From the NCBI GenBank assembly GCA_030427295.1, contig JAUHWS010000006.1, positions 1 to 46,711 on the forward strand: a DNA stretch of 46,711 bases, read 5' to 3'. A program made the position numbers and the translations under genes. Below, in pieces: positions 7,959 to 15,941 of this stretch; the stretch's first letter is position 1; every line of letters begins with the position of its first letter. The notes under the pieces are model-generated. The model did no database searches. It saw nothing but the letters and a program-made list of their open reading frames with translations, and was not told where the DNA came from. Source of the stretch: a bacterium (GTDB taxonomy: Bacteria; Patescibacteriota; Gracilibacteria; UM-FILTER-43-11).

Positions 7959-8759
7959 TTATTTTTCAACTTTACCCGATTGCCCACGAGTATACTTGCC
8001 AAACTCAGGATGTTCCAGGGCATACTCTCCTGAAATGATAGGGCCATCTTTACAAATACGAATGCCTGAATCGTCCATGCAACACTGACCACAAATCCCA
8101 AAACCACACTTCATGTATCGTTCCAGGCTCACCTGGCATTTTAACTCATTCTTCTCGGCGATTTGAGCCACCTTCACCATCATCACTTCGGGGCCACAGG
8201 TGTAAATGCAAACATTCTCAGAACGATCGATTTTAGAAAGGTGTTCCTCCAAAACATCCGTATTGTAGCCATGATGACCCTTTGATCCATCATCGGTCGA
8301 CACCAAAAGTTCCACCCCCAATTGATTGAACAGATCTTCGTAAAGCAGATAATCCGCACTCCGTGCCCCTTGAATCACGGTCACTTTTTTGCCCAATTCT
8401 GTGGCGCGCTGCGCCAAATTGAGCATAGGAGGTGTGCCGTAGCCTCCTCCTACACAAATGAGGTGATCGACGTCTTTGTAGTCAAAGCTCGTGCCATACG
8501 GCCCTCGAAAACCCAACTTGTCTCCCACTTTAATGTTCTCGTGAATGGCATGGGTGCAGTCTCCTGCATCGGCAATCCCCACATGAAATTCCTCTTTCGT
8601 TTGCCATCCAATGCTCATAGGCACTTCATCGTGACCCGGGAGCCAGACCATCAAAAATTGACCCGACTTGGCTCGGATGTTGTGTTTAAAAACATAGGTT
8701 TTGAGATTCGGGGAATCTTGGCGAATGGAATCGACTTTAAAAACGAGGGGTAGTGACAT
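7959..8759 (-). CDS. pyrK: dihydroorotate dehydrogenase electron-transfer subunit
   Basis: PyrK carries FAD and a [2Fe-2S] cluster and passes electrons from dihydroorotate oxidation in PyrD (class 1B) to NAD+. The 266-residue length is normal. A ferredoxin-reductase fold is indicated by GGGYGTPP near residue 104 and YTCGPEVM near residue 186. The C-terminal cluster C218, C223, C226/C227 and C236 (KCGFGICGQCC...RIC) supplies the iron-sulfur ligands. It follows pyrD on the same strand. The 106-bp gap carries a CCTGCCGGCAGG palindrome. Confidence 0.93.
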   Translation of the reverse strand: MSLPLVFKVDSIRQDSPNLKTYVFKHNIRAKSGQFLMVWLPGHDEVPMSIGWQTKEEFHVGIADAGDCTHAIHENIKVGDKLGFRGPYGTSFDYKDVDHLICVGGGYGTPPMLNLAQRATELGKKVTVIQGARSADYLLYEDLFNQLGVELLVSTDDGSKGHHGYNTDVLEEHLSKIDRSENVCIYTCGPEVMMVKVAQIAEKNELKCQVSLERYMKCGFGICGQCCMDDSGIRICKDGPIISGEYALEHPEFGKYTRGQSGKVEK

Positions 8760-8779
8760 AATTTAGCGATTAGTGGTTA

Positions 8780-8795
8780 CCTGCCGGCAGGCAGG
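8780..8795. repeat. CCTGCCGGCAGG palindrome in the pyrD-pyrK gap
   Basis: CCTGCCGGCAGGCAGG lies among degenerate CGATTAG/GCTAGC words between two genes that should be co-transcribed. It is another REP-like palindrome placed inside an operon gap. Confidence 0.6.
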
Positions 8796-8865
8796 CGATT
8801 AGCGGCGAGCTTTTGCTAGCTTATAACCGCTAGCTGTTTGCCGCTTTAATTTAGAGAATTTATTA

Positions 8866-9807
8866 TTAAAGTTTATCTCGATCAAATCCTTCTTCATGAG
8901 CTAAACCGACCAGCTCAGAAATATCATTGAGGCCTTCCTCTTCCATAAAGGCACGGATTTTGTCGGTGATCATATCGAAACACTTCAAATCGTGGTAGAC
9001 GATGGCTGATCCAATGCCCAGCAACGAACCTCCCGCCATCATCATTTCTAGGGCATCGCGACCATTGATCACCCCACCAGTAGCGATGATGGGGATTTTG
9101 ACCGAGCGGTAAATGTCCCACACACAGCGAACCGCAATGGGTTTGATGGCATGACCTGATACCCCGCCGACTTTATTGGTCAAAATCGGGCGCCGCATCT
9201 GAATGTCGATGACCATCCCAGGCCCCATGGTGTTGACTGCCGTGATGGCATCTGCTCCATTGGCTTCAGCATGCTTAGCCACCAAGCCAATATCCGGCAC
9301 ATTTGGGGACAATTTAACTGTGATGGGTTTTTTGGTAACTTGTCGTACTGCTTTGGTAGCCTGGGCCGTGATCAGTGGATCGCAAGCAATGGGTTTACCC
9401 ATTTCACCTTCTACATTGGGACAAGAAAAATTAAGTTCCAGCATGTCCACTGGGTACTCATCCATGATTTGAGCCACCTCCACAATTTCATCGATATCAT
9501 GTCCACCCACACTCCCAATGATCGGATTCTCTGGAGCCAATTCCCGATACTTTTCAAATTCGTGTTTGGCATTGCCGATGCCCTCTCCGGACAAACCCAC
9601 CGCATTGATCACCCCACCGGGGAAGGTTAAAATCGTCGGATTGGCATGCCCCGTCCGCTCTTTCATCAACAGCGTTTTGCTGGTGACCCCACCAGCACCT
9701 TTGCTAGTACAATTAGCCAAACTGGCTCCCGTGACCCCCAAATATCCCGAGGCTAAAACCGTAGGGTTGGGGAATTGAATACCACAGAAATTAACATTGA
9801 GGTTCAT
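8866..9807 (-). CDS. pyrD: dihydroorotate dehydrogenase, class 1B catalytic subunit
   Basis: The enzyme oxidises dihydroorotate to orotate with FMN in pyrimidine synthesis. At 313 residues it matches PyrD 1B. The active-site cysteine is C129 in NFSCPNVEGE. Substrate and FMN contacts are suggested by SKTLLMKERTG, TVKLSPNV, VNTMGPGM and the phosphate-binding IIATGGVING segment. The companion PyrK next door supports the NAD-linked 1B form. A TACAAT box at 9832-9837 (minus) may be its -10, with only a weak -35. No other pyrimidine gene is in the window, so the unit may serve salvage or uptake of orotate-related compounds, or the pathway may be scattered. Confidence 0.94.
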   Translation of the reverse strand: MNLNVNFCGIQFPNPTVLASGYLGVTGASLANCTSKGAGGVTSKTLLMKERTGHANPTILTFPGGVINAVGLSGEGIGNAKHEFEKYRELAPENPIIGSVGGHDIDEIVEVAQIMDEYPVDMLELNFSCPNVEGEMGKPIACDPLITAQATKAVRQVTKKPITVKLSPNVPDIGLVAKHAEANGADAITAVNTMGPGMVIDIQMRRPILTNKVGGVSGHAIKPIAVRCVWDIYRSVKIPIIATGGVINGRDALEMMMAGGSLLGIGSAIVYHDLKCFDMITDKIRAFMEEEGLNDISELVGLAHEEGFDRDKL

Positions 9808-9926
9808 GACACAAAGAATTAATCGTTGGTCATTGTAGCATACCTCACTCCGTATTACTTATTCTTTGAACCCATCCGCAACCTATTCGTTAACAATTCG
9901 TAAACTATTCGTAAGACGATCCGAGA

Positions 9927-11693
9927 CTAGTTCGTAATCAACAAAACACGGTCTTGCAAAGGCGCATCAGGAATGTTTGAAGTATCATAATTTTCCATTA
10001 CGGCAATCACATCTTCAGCGGTTGGATTTTGAGGGAACAATTCGATATCGCTCAACAAAAAGTTGGCTCGATTGGGGTCTGTCATGGGTGCAATCAAAAC
10101 ATAACCATTTCGAACCAACCCTTCAAATTCCAATGGGATGTAGAAGTACGTTTGCTGACAGAGGGTATCGTCCACTTGTAGATCTTGATTTGGCTTAGGT
10201 GTTTCAGGAATAACTCCGCCATCAATGTACTGAATGAGATCAAGTCCAGCTCCTTGTTCGTTCACCAAGCATTCAGCACTGTCTGGAAGGCCAGGGTAAA
10301 GTCCCACCTCAAAGGCAAAGGCTTCAATAGCATCAACTAGCAGTTGAGCATTTTCTTCATTTTTGTCGTTGAAAGCGGGTTCAGGATCTGGAAAAACATC
10401 TTTTTCATCGTCATCTTTTGGATCGTAACTGTCAGGATTATTGGCATCATTATCTGTATGACATCCAGGGTCTTGAGCATCACGTACCCCATCGTTGTCG
10501 TTGTCCATTCCATCGATACACGCCGGCTCATCACTTTCATCATTATCTTGTGGATCGTAGGTATTTTCATCTTCAACATCGATCCAACATCCTGGATCTT
10601 CACTGTCCGTACGTTGATCCCCATCATTATCTTCTCCATCAAAACACGCAGGTTTTGGTTCTTCGGGTTCATCGCTCTCATCATCATCGGTGGGATCGTA
10701 GCTGGCTGCATTGTTTGGATCGTTGTCGGTATGACAACCAGCATCGTCTATGTCCACGCTGCTGTCATCATCATTGTCTTTGCCATCGGCACACTGAGGC
10801 TCATCACTTTCATCATCATCCTCAGGATCATAGGTGGTTTCATCGCCGGGGTCGGTCCAACATCCTGGGTCAGCGGCATCTAAATTATCGTCACTATCGT
10901 TATCGATGCCGTCCGAACATTGGGTTTGTGGTTCATCCTCATCCTCATCCTCATCCTCATCCTCATCCTCATCCTCATCCTCATCCTCATCCTCATCCTC
11001 ATCTTCCTCCAAATCTTGAGCTTCTTCCAGCTGATCATTTCCAGCTTCGATGTCTTGATAGGTTTGAGTCAAATCTTTAGCTGCTCCCAAGTAGTCATCC
11101 AAGGTATCTTCTTGATAATTGAGCATGCGAGCAATCAAATCCGCCATTTGGGCGCGAGTGATTTCTTCTCCAAAGGCCGTGATATCCAGCGGGATGATAT
11201 TCATATCCGCCGCCGTATTGACCATGTCTTCGTACCAAATTGGAGTGCCGTCATCATAATCCATCCCATAAGCCTTCATGACAATCTTGAGGGCTTCGAC
11301 AAAATTGATGTCATCTCGACCTAAGAAGAGGCCAGAAGGGTAACCTTCGATCACCTGATCACGATAAGCAAGCCGCATGTATTTACTGAACCATTGATCA
11401 ATCGGCACATCGATCAGATCGACGTAGTAATAGTTCAAAGCCAGATATTCATTCAACGCAGTTGCAATGGCCTGGTCAGGATAGACAGCTTCCACCACAA
11501 TTTTGACCAACTCGTATCGTGAGATCAATTGATCCGGTTCGTAATTACCACTAGGATACCCCTCCACGATCCCTCGATCTTGAATGAAGTTGATAGATTT
11601 TTCGTATGGATGCCCTTCGGTGTCCGGAAAGGCCGCGAAGGCACTACTGAAGGTGAACACGAAGGCAAACAAAAAGGCAGTGAATTTTTTCAT
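9927..11693 (-). CDS. SLH-domain surface protein with acidic tract and Ca-binding-type repeats
   Basis: The 588-residue protein has a signal peptide (about residues 1-20). Three SLH-like modules follow up to about residue 195 (EGYPSGNYEPDQLISRYELV, VIEGYPSGLF, EEITRAQMADLIARML) and should anchor it to the cell-surface polymer. A pure Asp-Glu tract covers about residues 229-252. Four repeats of CxDGxDNDxDxxxDxxDPGC type (about 257-435) look like calcium-binding thrombospondin-3-like loops with paired cysteines. The last about 140 residues contain AIEAFAFEVGLYPG and YFYIPLEF segments that resemble the C-terminal part of bacterial pseudopilins. The gene has its own promoter. It is probably an S-layer-associated protein. 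Confidence 0.85.
   Translation of the reverse strand: MKKFTAFLFAFVFTFSSAFAAFPDTEGHPYEKSINFIQDRGIVEGYPSGNYEPDQLISRYELVKIVVEAVYPDQAIATALNEYLALNYYYVDLIDVPIDQWFSKYMRLAYRDQVIEGYPSGLFLGRDDINFVEALKIVMKAYGMDYDDGTPIWYEDMVNTAADMNIIPLDITAFGEEITRAQMADLIARMLNYQEDTLDDYLGAAKDLTQTYQDIEAGNDQLEEAQDLEEDEDEDEDEDEDEDEDEDEDEDEDEPQTQCSDGIDNDSDDNLDAADPGCWTDPGDETTYDPEDDDESDEPQCADGKDNDDDSSVDIDDAGCHTDNDPNNAASYDPTDDDESDEPEEPKPACFDGEDNDGDQRTDSEDPGCWIDVEDENTYDPQDNDESDEPACIDGMDNDNDGVRDAQDPGCHTDNDANNPDSYDPKDDDEKDVFPDPEPAFNDKNEENAQLLVDAIEAFAFEVGLYPGLPDSAECLVNEQGAGLDLIQYIDGGVIPETPKPNQDLQVDDTLCQQTYFYIPLEFEGLVRNGYVLIAPMTDPNRANFLLSDIELFPQNPTAEDVIAVMENYDTSNIPDAPLQDRVLLITN
10933..11003. repeat. TCATCC hexanucleotide tract coding for Asp-Glu
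   Basis: About 11-12 uninterrupted 6-bp units lie inside the SLH gene. Unit gain or loss keeps the frame, so the tract can change the length of the acidic spacer between the SLH anchor and the Ca-binding-type repeats without breaking the protein. Confidence 0.9.
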
Positions 11694-11721
11694 TTTTTGT
11701 TTTTTGTTAACTTAATACGTC

Positions 11722-11750
11722 ATTATACATGATTTAAACTCCAATGTCCA
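11722..11750 (-). promoter_or_regulatory. promoter of the SLH gene
   Basis: On the minus strand TGGACA and TATAAT are separated by 17 bp and lie about 30 nt before the SLH start codon. Confidence 0.75.
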
Positions 11751-11817
11751 GGATTTTTATCGTTCGAATAGTTGTACGAATAGACTTACGCATCGTTTCA
11801 CGAATAGTGTGACTCTA

Positions 11818-11850
11818 TTTGGCTCCCCCTTGCTAAAGGGGGCTGGGGGA
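11818..11850. repeat. REP-like palindrome, GGCTCCCCCTTGCTAAAGGGGG type
   Basis: GCTCCCCCTTGC and AAAGGGGGCTGGGGG form a G/C-rich hairpin. The same element occurs in reverse at 18.30-18.34 kb, and there too it precedes the same downstream modules. Confidence 0.7.
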
Positions 11851-12007
11851 TCATCTTATTACGAATAGGTTGCGGATGGTTTTCGAATAGCTAACGAATA
11901 GTTTTTGTTTAAGGATTATGCATTACGCATTACGTAGTACGCATTATGCGTTAATTGGATTTCCATTTTACGTCGCACCTCGCACTTAGCACTCCGCACC
12001 TCACATG

Positions 12008-12251
12008 AAGTATATACTCACCCTCTGCCCAACTATATACTTACCTTCTTCGAAATGCTGGGGTTCATCTCAGTACCTTTTTCAGCAAGCGAGTAGCAAA
12101 TAACGAGTGGCAATTAGCTAAAATAGATCTTAGAACAGAGCTAAACGCTATACACTAAACGCTACACGCTCAAAAAATAGACTCGTAATTAGTAACTTGT
12201 AATTCGTAACTAAGACAAAAGTATATACCCACCTCAACATCAAGTATATAC
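12008..12251 (+). repeat. iteron-flanked intergenic element, copy A
   Basis: AAGTATATAC sites at 12008 and 12031 (left pair) and at 12219 and 12242 (right pair) all point the same way. Each pair is spaced exactly 23 bp start to start. Most sites are followed by a YYACC-like tail. The interior holds ATGCTGGGGTTCATCTCAGT, then TAGCGATTAGCG-like words, AGATCTTAGAACAGAGC, AACGCTACACGCT-like words and TCGTAATTCGTAACT-like words. Upstream modules (ACGTAGTACGCATTA and CGCACCTCGCACTTAGC words) belong to the same block. It lies between the divergent SLH and methyltransferase-like genes. This 870-bp gap contains no ORF I can support. Confidence 0.85.
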
Positions 12252-12277
12252 CTAAGTGTACAGTTTACAGTACAGTT

Positions 12278-12360
12278 GTCATTCCATGGCTTGACCGTGG
12301 AATCGTCTAAATTCAGTCTCTCCAAATACAGACGACTCTTGGATCAAGTCCAAGAGTGAC
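12278..12360 (+). repeat. two-hairpin composite repeat
   Basis: Hairpin one is GTCATTCCATGG/CCGTGGAATC. The linker contains ATTCAGTCTCTCCAAATACA. Hairpin two is GACTCTTGGA/TCCAAGAGTGAC. Compared with the 44.3-kb copy, the stem-one sequence differs on both arms but pairing is kept. It begins 26 bp after the last site of iteron copy A. Confidence 0.75.
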
Positions 12361-12386
12361 AAATGGTTATCATCCAGGACCTCCCC

Positions 12387-12502
12387 CTCTAGTCCACCAA
12401 ACCCATCTTATTGTCCCCCTCCACAGGGAGGGGGAAAGAGATTGATGGATCAATAGTTTTAGGGGGAGGTCCAGATCAAATGAATGGAATGATTCTAGCA
12501 AC
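12387..12502. repeat. GGGGGAGG palindromic element, copy 2
   Basis: A short left arm (GGACCTCCCCCT) is followed by the central CCCCCTCC/GGAGGGGG hairpin and the right arm AGGGGGAGGTCCAGATCAAA, which runs to a GATTCTAGC tail. It closely matches the window-start copy. Its end lies just before the promoter of the next gene. Confidence 0.75.
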
Positions 12503-12508
12503 CAGAAT

Positions 12509-12537
12509 TTGACAAAATTAAATAAAATGTCTAAGAT
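12509..12537 (+). promoter_or_regulatory. promoter of the methyltransferase-like gene
   Basis: A perfect TTGACA and a TAAGAT box are spaced by 17 bp. The start codon is about 26 nt further on. Confidence 0.75.
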
Positions 12538-12563
12538 GGGCCTCCATCATTAATTCAAACCCT

Positions 12564-14099
12564 ATGAGTGTTACAGACAGCTACCCAGAGAGTGAAAAAC
12601 TAAGCATCCGACAAATTCCAGGTTACTCAGATTTAAACAAGGACATTCAAGAAGGGCTACAACGGCTGGAGTTTTTGGAAGGAGATGAAGATTTGGTCAA
12701 AAAACTTTTTGTGGTCGGAAAGTTGACCTCAGAATTTCTCGCCCAAGCTGACGCGGAAAGAAGAATATTGACGAATCAAGAAATGCAAGAAGTTTATGAA
12801 CTTCAGAACATCCTTTTTACCAACGATGACCTCCAACGACTCGCGGTACCCCTTTTTGGGAGCCAACATTTAGACGAGCATGGCAACGTTGATCCCGACA
12901 GTTGGTTTTGGAAATTGGTCAATCCCCTTGGGGGAGTGCCCCACCTTGGTCAGGCCAACGAAATGGCTGGGCAGGCGATTGCTGAACATGTTGAACATCT
13001 CCCAGCAGATAAACACGCAAAAGTACTCGAGGCTGGTATGGGAGGAGGGAAGACCGCCTTGGCCATTACCGACGCCCTAAAAAATAGAAGATTAGCTTCC
13101 TCAGTTTCATACGTTGGCCTAGAAGTAGCTGGTCCACTAGTAGCCCATGTCGAAGGCATGTATCAGGGAAGAAAACCAGGCTATATCCGAAATCATCCTA
13201 ATCCTAACTTAAGAGACGCTTATCATAGGCAAGCTCAAACGCTTAACGAACTAGGCGCCCTCACTGTTCAAAATGATAGTATTTCTGATCATTTACCTAA
13301 AGTAAATGATGAATCCATCGATGCTCTTGTGATCGGTTACATGATCCACCATCTCAAATCAGGTTTTGCGTTCATGCGAGCGGTTCAAAGTGGCCGACTA
13401 CAGATAAATGGAGAAGGTAACTACGTTTACAAAACTTCCAACGGAAGAGAGATTGCATTGAATGCTAACGAGGTAGAAAGGAGCATTCTCAATTTTACTG
13501 ATCAAGATCAAGGAAAGGCAGCAACTATCAAGGCAAAGCTGATCCTATCAAATGCTGGAGTAGAGCTAAGTGCTGAAGACTTGAATGGTCTGATTCAAAA
13601 CAACCAGCTCGAACTCCTCAAAGCCGCCTTTGAGAAAATCAAACCCGGTGGTCTGGTAATCATTGCGGATCCTGAACAAGGGCTCTCCACCTTCAACAAA
13701 ACCGTCATCGTCAAAGATGCCGAAGGGCTAGCCGACTTCACTTCGGTCGCTCAAATGAAGGGCATGCTTGAGGCAGCGGGTTATAAAGAGGTGACACCCT
13801 ACCTTCAATGGAAAGTTAACAGAGAGTATTACGAAGCCAACGCAGCTCAATTCACTGGCTTCAATGTCGTTCCCGAAAGTTACGATGGCGGTCAAAATAT
13901 CAACAGTTACATCGTCGCTCTGCCTCTTGATCGCATGGAGGCGTTCGAAACTCAGCATGGTGACAACATTCTCGACAAATACTTGGGCTACTACATCATG
14001 GCTAAAAAGCCAAATCCTGAATTTGAAGAGGTTCACAATGAGACGCGAAATAAACTTCGCAGGATATTGGGAGGGGGTATAAATATAATTGGTGATTGA
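12564..14099 (+). CDS. SAM-dependent methyltransferase-like protein
   Basis: The 511-residue protein has a helical N-terminal region (1-150), then a class I methyltransferase core. The core shows motif I KVLEAGMGGGKTALAIT (about 153-169), an acidic residue at the end of beta-2 (YVGLEVAG, E187), SIDALVIGYMIHHL near 255 as the motif IV position, and IKPGGLVIIADP as the post-core strand. The GGGK in the glycine loop is unusual and slightly recalls a nucleotide-binding loop. No substrate can be named. A large insertion (about 275-350) separates core strands. It has its own promoter and terminator, so it is monocistronic. Confidence 0.75.
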   Translation: MSVTDSYPESEKLSIRQIPGYSDLNKDIQEGLQRLEFLEGDEDLVKKLFVVGKLTSEFLAQADAERRILTNQEMQEVYELQNILFTNDDLQRLAVPLFGSQHLDEHGNVDPDSWFWKLVNPLGGVPHLGQANEMAGQAIAEHVEHLPADKHAKVLEAGMGGGKTALAITDALKNRRLASSVSYVGLEVAGPLVAHVEGMYQGRKPGYIRNHPNPNLRDAYHRQAQTLNELGALTVQNDSISDHLPKVNDESIDALVIGYMIHHLKSGFAFMRAVQSGRLQINGEGNYVYKTSNGREIALNANEVERSILNFTDQDQGKAATIKAKLILSNAGVELSAEDLNGLIQNNQLELLKAAFEKIKPGGLVIIADPEQGLSTFNKTVIVKDAEGLADFTSVAQMKGMLEAAGYKEVTPYLQWKVNREYYEANAAQFTGFNVVPESYDGGQNINSYIVALPLDRMEAFETQHGDNILDKYLGYYIMAKKPNPEFEEVHNETRNKLRRILGGGINIIGD

Positions 14100-14119
14100 A
14101 GCTAAATCCCTTCACTCTC

Positions 14120-14154
14120 AAAAAAAGCCTCCGCACGTTTGTGGGAGGCTTTTT
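14120..14154. terminator. bidirectional intrinsic terminator
   Basis: AAAAAGCCTCC pairs with GGGAGGCTTTTT. It lies between the convergent methyltransferase-like gene and the small membrane protein, and has T runs on both strands. Confidence 0.85.
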
Positions 14155-14166
14155 AAGATGTCGGTT

Positions 14167-14547
14167 TTAAACAAAGTAACCTTGCCAAACCAAATACACC
14201 CCCACAATCACCATCACAAAACCGGCAGGATTGAAAAGACCAACCGTCAGATCACTCATCATTCGTTTGATATGAGACTTAGACGTCAACAAGGCAAAGG
14301 TTGCTTCAAGAATCATGAGCCAACCCAGCAAGCTAATGATCACCGTGGTCAAATCTTCCCAAATATTGTGCTTGAGCACCAAGGCGATACCAGCGGTGAT
14401 TTCAATCATCCCATAAACAAATAGGGTGCTGGTCGATTTGGACATTTCTTTCATCATCCCCTTCATTTCGTTGTTTCGAAGGAGGAAAGCCAATCCAACC
14501 AAGATCATGACCGGCCCAATGAGTTGAGCTAAAAATAAAGTAGACAT
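14167..14547 (-). CDS. four-helix membrane protein, unknown
   Basis: The 126-residue hydrophobic protein has four membrane segments at about residues 5-23, 42-60, 66-86 and 103-122, with a short basic loop between the first two. The pattern IGPVMILVGLAFLLRN and FNPAGFVMVIVGVYLV resembles small integral membrane proteins of unknown function. It has its own strong promoter and shares the bidirectional terminator. No Shine-Dalgarno sequence is present. Confidence 0.65.
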   Translation of the reverse strand: MSTLFLAQLIGPVMILVGLAFLLRNNEMKGMMKEMSKSTSTLFVYGMIEITAGIALVLKHNIWEDLTTVIISLLGWLMILEATFALLTSKSHIKRMMSDLTVGLFNPAGFVMVIVGVYLVWQGYFV

Positions 14548-14582
14548 GATTTTATTTTTTATTAAATAAATATTATCTGTTA

Positions 14583-14611
14583 ATTATAACAAAAAACGCC
14601 GAAAGTTGCAA
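14583..14611 (-). promoter_or_regulatory. promoter of the four-helix membrane protein
   Basis: On the minus strand TTGCAA and TATAAT are separated by 17 bp. Confidence 0.75.
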
Positions 14612-14682
14612 GTTTTTGTCTTAATTTAAAGACATTTCATCAATTTTTTGGTAAAATACGATCATCTTTTCACCCACCCATC

Positions 14683-15786
14683 ATGAACTCATTACTCAAA
14701 CGATTGAGCCTCTTTATTCTCATGGCCGTTTTTCTAGGAGGAGTTGGGACTGCTCACGCTCAAAGCAACGAGAGTTTTTTTAAAGGCACCATCACCAATG
14801 TGAGTGATGCAGAAAAACAAGAAGGACCCGCTGGGGAGGTGGGGGTACGAACCATTCAGGTGGAAATTGAAAGCGAATCAGGTCAAAACGAAAGTCTCTC
14901 CATTGAACAAAAAATCAATCTCGATAATAGAAGTGACTTCTTGCCCATCAAAGCAGGGGATTCGATCACCATCATGGGCAGCGAAGTGGAAGGTGAAATG
15001 ATCTACAACATCCACGAACCCTACCGCCTCAACGGGATCATTGCCTTTTTTATTGTCTTTATTCTCTTGGTGCTTTACACCACCCGGTTCAAAGGGTTTT
15101 TGTCGCTCCTTGCCCTGGCAGCCACCTTCCTCATCATTGTCAAGTGGCTCATCCCTCAAATCGTCGCTGGCACCAGTCCGATTTTCATTAGTTTTGTGGG
15201 AGCCTTTGCCATTGCCACCGTCACCTTTTTTCTCTCTCACGGATTCAAAAAACGAACCGCACTGGCTTTAATCAGCACACTGGGCACCTTGATCATCGCC
15301 TTCTTACTTTCTCTTTTAGCTGTGGATTGGATGGCCCTGTTTGGAACAGGAACGGAAGATGCCGTCATGCTCACCTTTGGTCAGCTCGAAAACCTCGATT
15401 TGCAAGGCTTGTTCCTGGGCGCCATCGTCATCGGAACCTTGGGGGTACTGGACGATGTCACCGTCACTCAAATAGCCACAGTCAAACAAATTCACGACGC
15501 CGATAAAATGCTCAGCTACAAAGAGCTCTATCGCCGCGGGCTCTCGGTCGGAAAAGACCATATCGCTTCGATCATCAACACCTTGGTGCTGGCCTACGTG
15601 GGAGCCTCCTTTCCCGTTCTCATTTTGCTCGCCACCAGCGAACGCCCACTTTGGGTCAATCTGAACAGCGAATTCATCGCCGAAGAAGTCGCCCGTACCC
15701 TGGTGGGCAGCATGACCCTCATCCTCGCCGTCCCCATCGCCACCATGCTGGGCGCCTACTACTACTCACGCAAACGGCATCATTAA
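14683..15786 (+). CDS. YibE/F family membrane protein
   Basis: The 367-residue protein has a cleavable signal peptide (MNSLLKRLSLFILMAVFLGG to about AHA|QS, residue 27). An extracytoplasmic beta-rich domain (about 28-115) follows, then about seven membrane segments. YIIHEPYRLNG-like text before the first helix, LGVLDDVTVTQ near 250 and the charged SVGKDHIASIINTLVLAYVG motif near 290 identify the YibE/F family. Transport is a common suggestion, but the substrate is unknown. It is convergent with the DUF4012 gene and appears monocistronic. Confidence 0.88.
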   Translation: MNSLLKRLSLFILMAVFLGGVGTAHAQSNESFFKGTITNVSDAEKQEGPAGEVGVRTIQVEIESESGQNESLSIEQKINLDNRSDFLPIKAGDSITIMGSEVEGEMIYNIHEPYRLNGIIAFFIVFILLVLYTTRFKGFLSLLALAATFLIIVKWLIPQIVAGTSPIFISFVGAFAIATVTFFLSHGFKKRTALALISTLGTLIIAFLLSLLAVDWMALFGTGTEDAVMLTFGQLENLDLQGLFLGAIVIGTLGVLDDVTVTQIATVKQIHDADKMLSYKELYRRGLSVGKDHIASIINTLVLAYVGASFPVLILLATSERPLWVNLNSEFIAEEVARTLVGSMTLILAVPIATMLGAYYYSRKRHH

Positions 15787-15941
15787 ATTCATTCCAATAC
15801 GTTTCCAATTTACCTCAATACTTTCCAAATAAAGTCTAATTTTGAAATGTCTAATTTGGGAATGATTCTTTAAACATTAAAATCAGCATTTCAAATTTCA
15901 TTTGGAATGAATTAAAAAGTATTGATGAGTGTTGGAATGAA
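15787..15941. repeat. TTCATTCCAA/TTGGAATGAA inverted module
   Basis: ATTCATTCCAATACGTTTCC at the left end is complementary in part to AAAGTATTGATGAGTGTTGGAATGAATT-like text at the right end. AATGTCTAATTTGG words lie between. The same module replaces the interior of the iteron element at 17.9-18.2 kb. No gene fits here. As RNA it would separate the convergent YibE/F and DUF4012 genes. Confidence 0.6.

Noticed and set aside
10337-11080. His-rich and Ile-rich ORFs overlapping the SLH gene
   Set aside because: They are shadows created by the Asp-rich repeats and the hexanucleotide tract. They lack domain-like composition.
5708-14099. UGA recoded as glycine (Gracilibacteria/Absconditabacteria code)
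   Set aside because: Two genes end in TGA at sensible positions, one followed directly by a terminator, and the long proteins here need no TGA readthrough.
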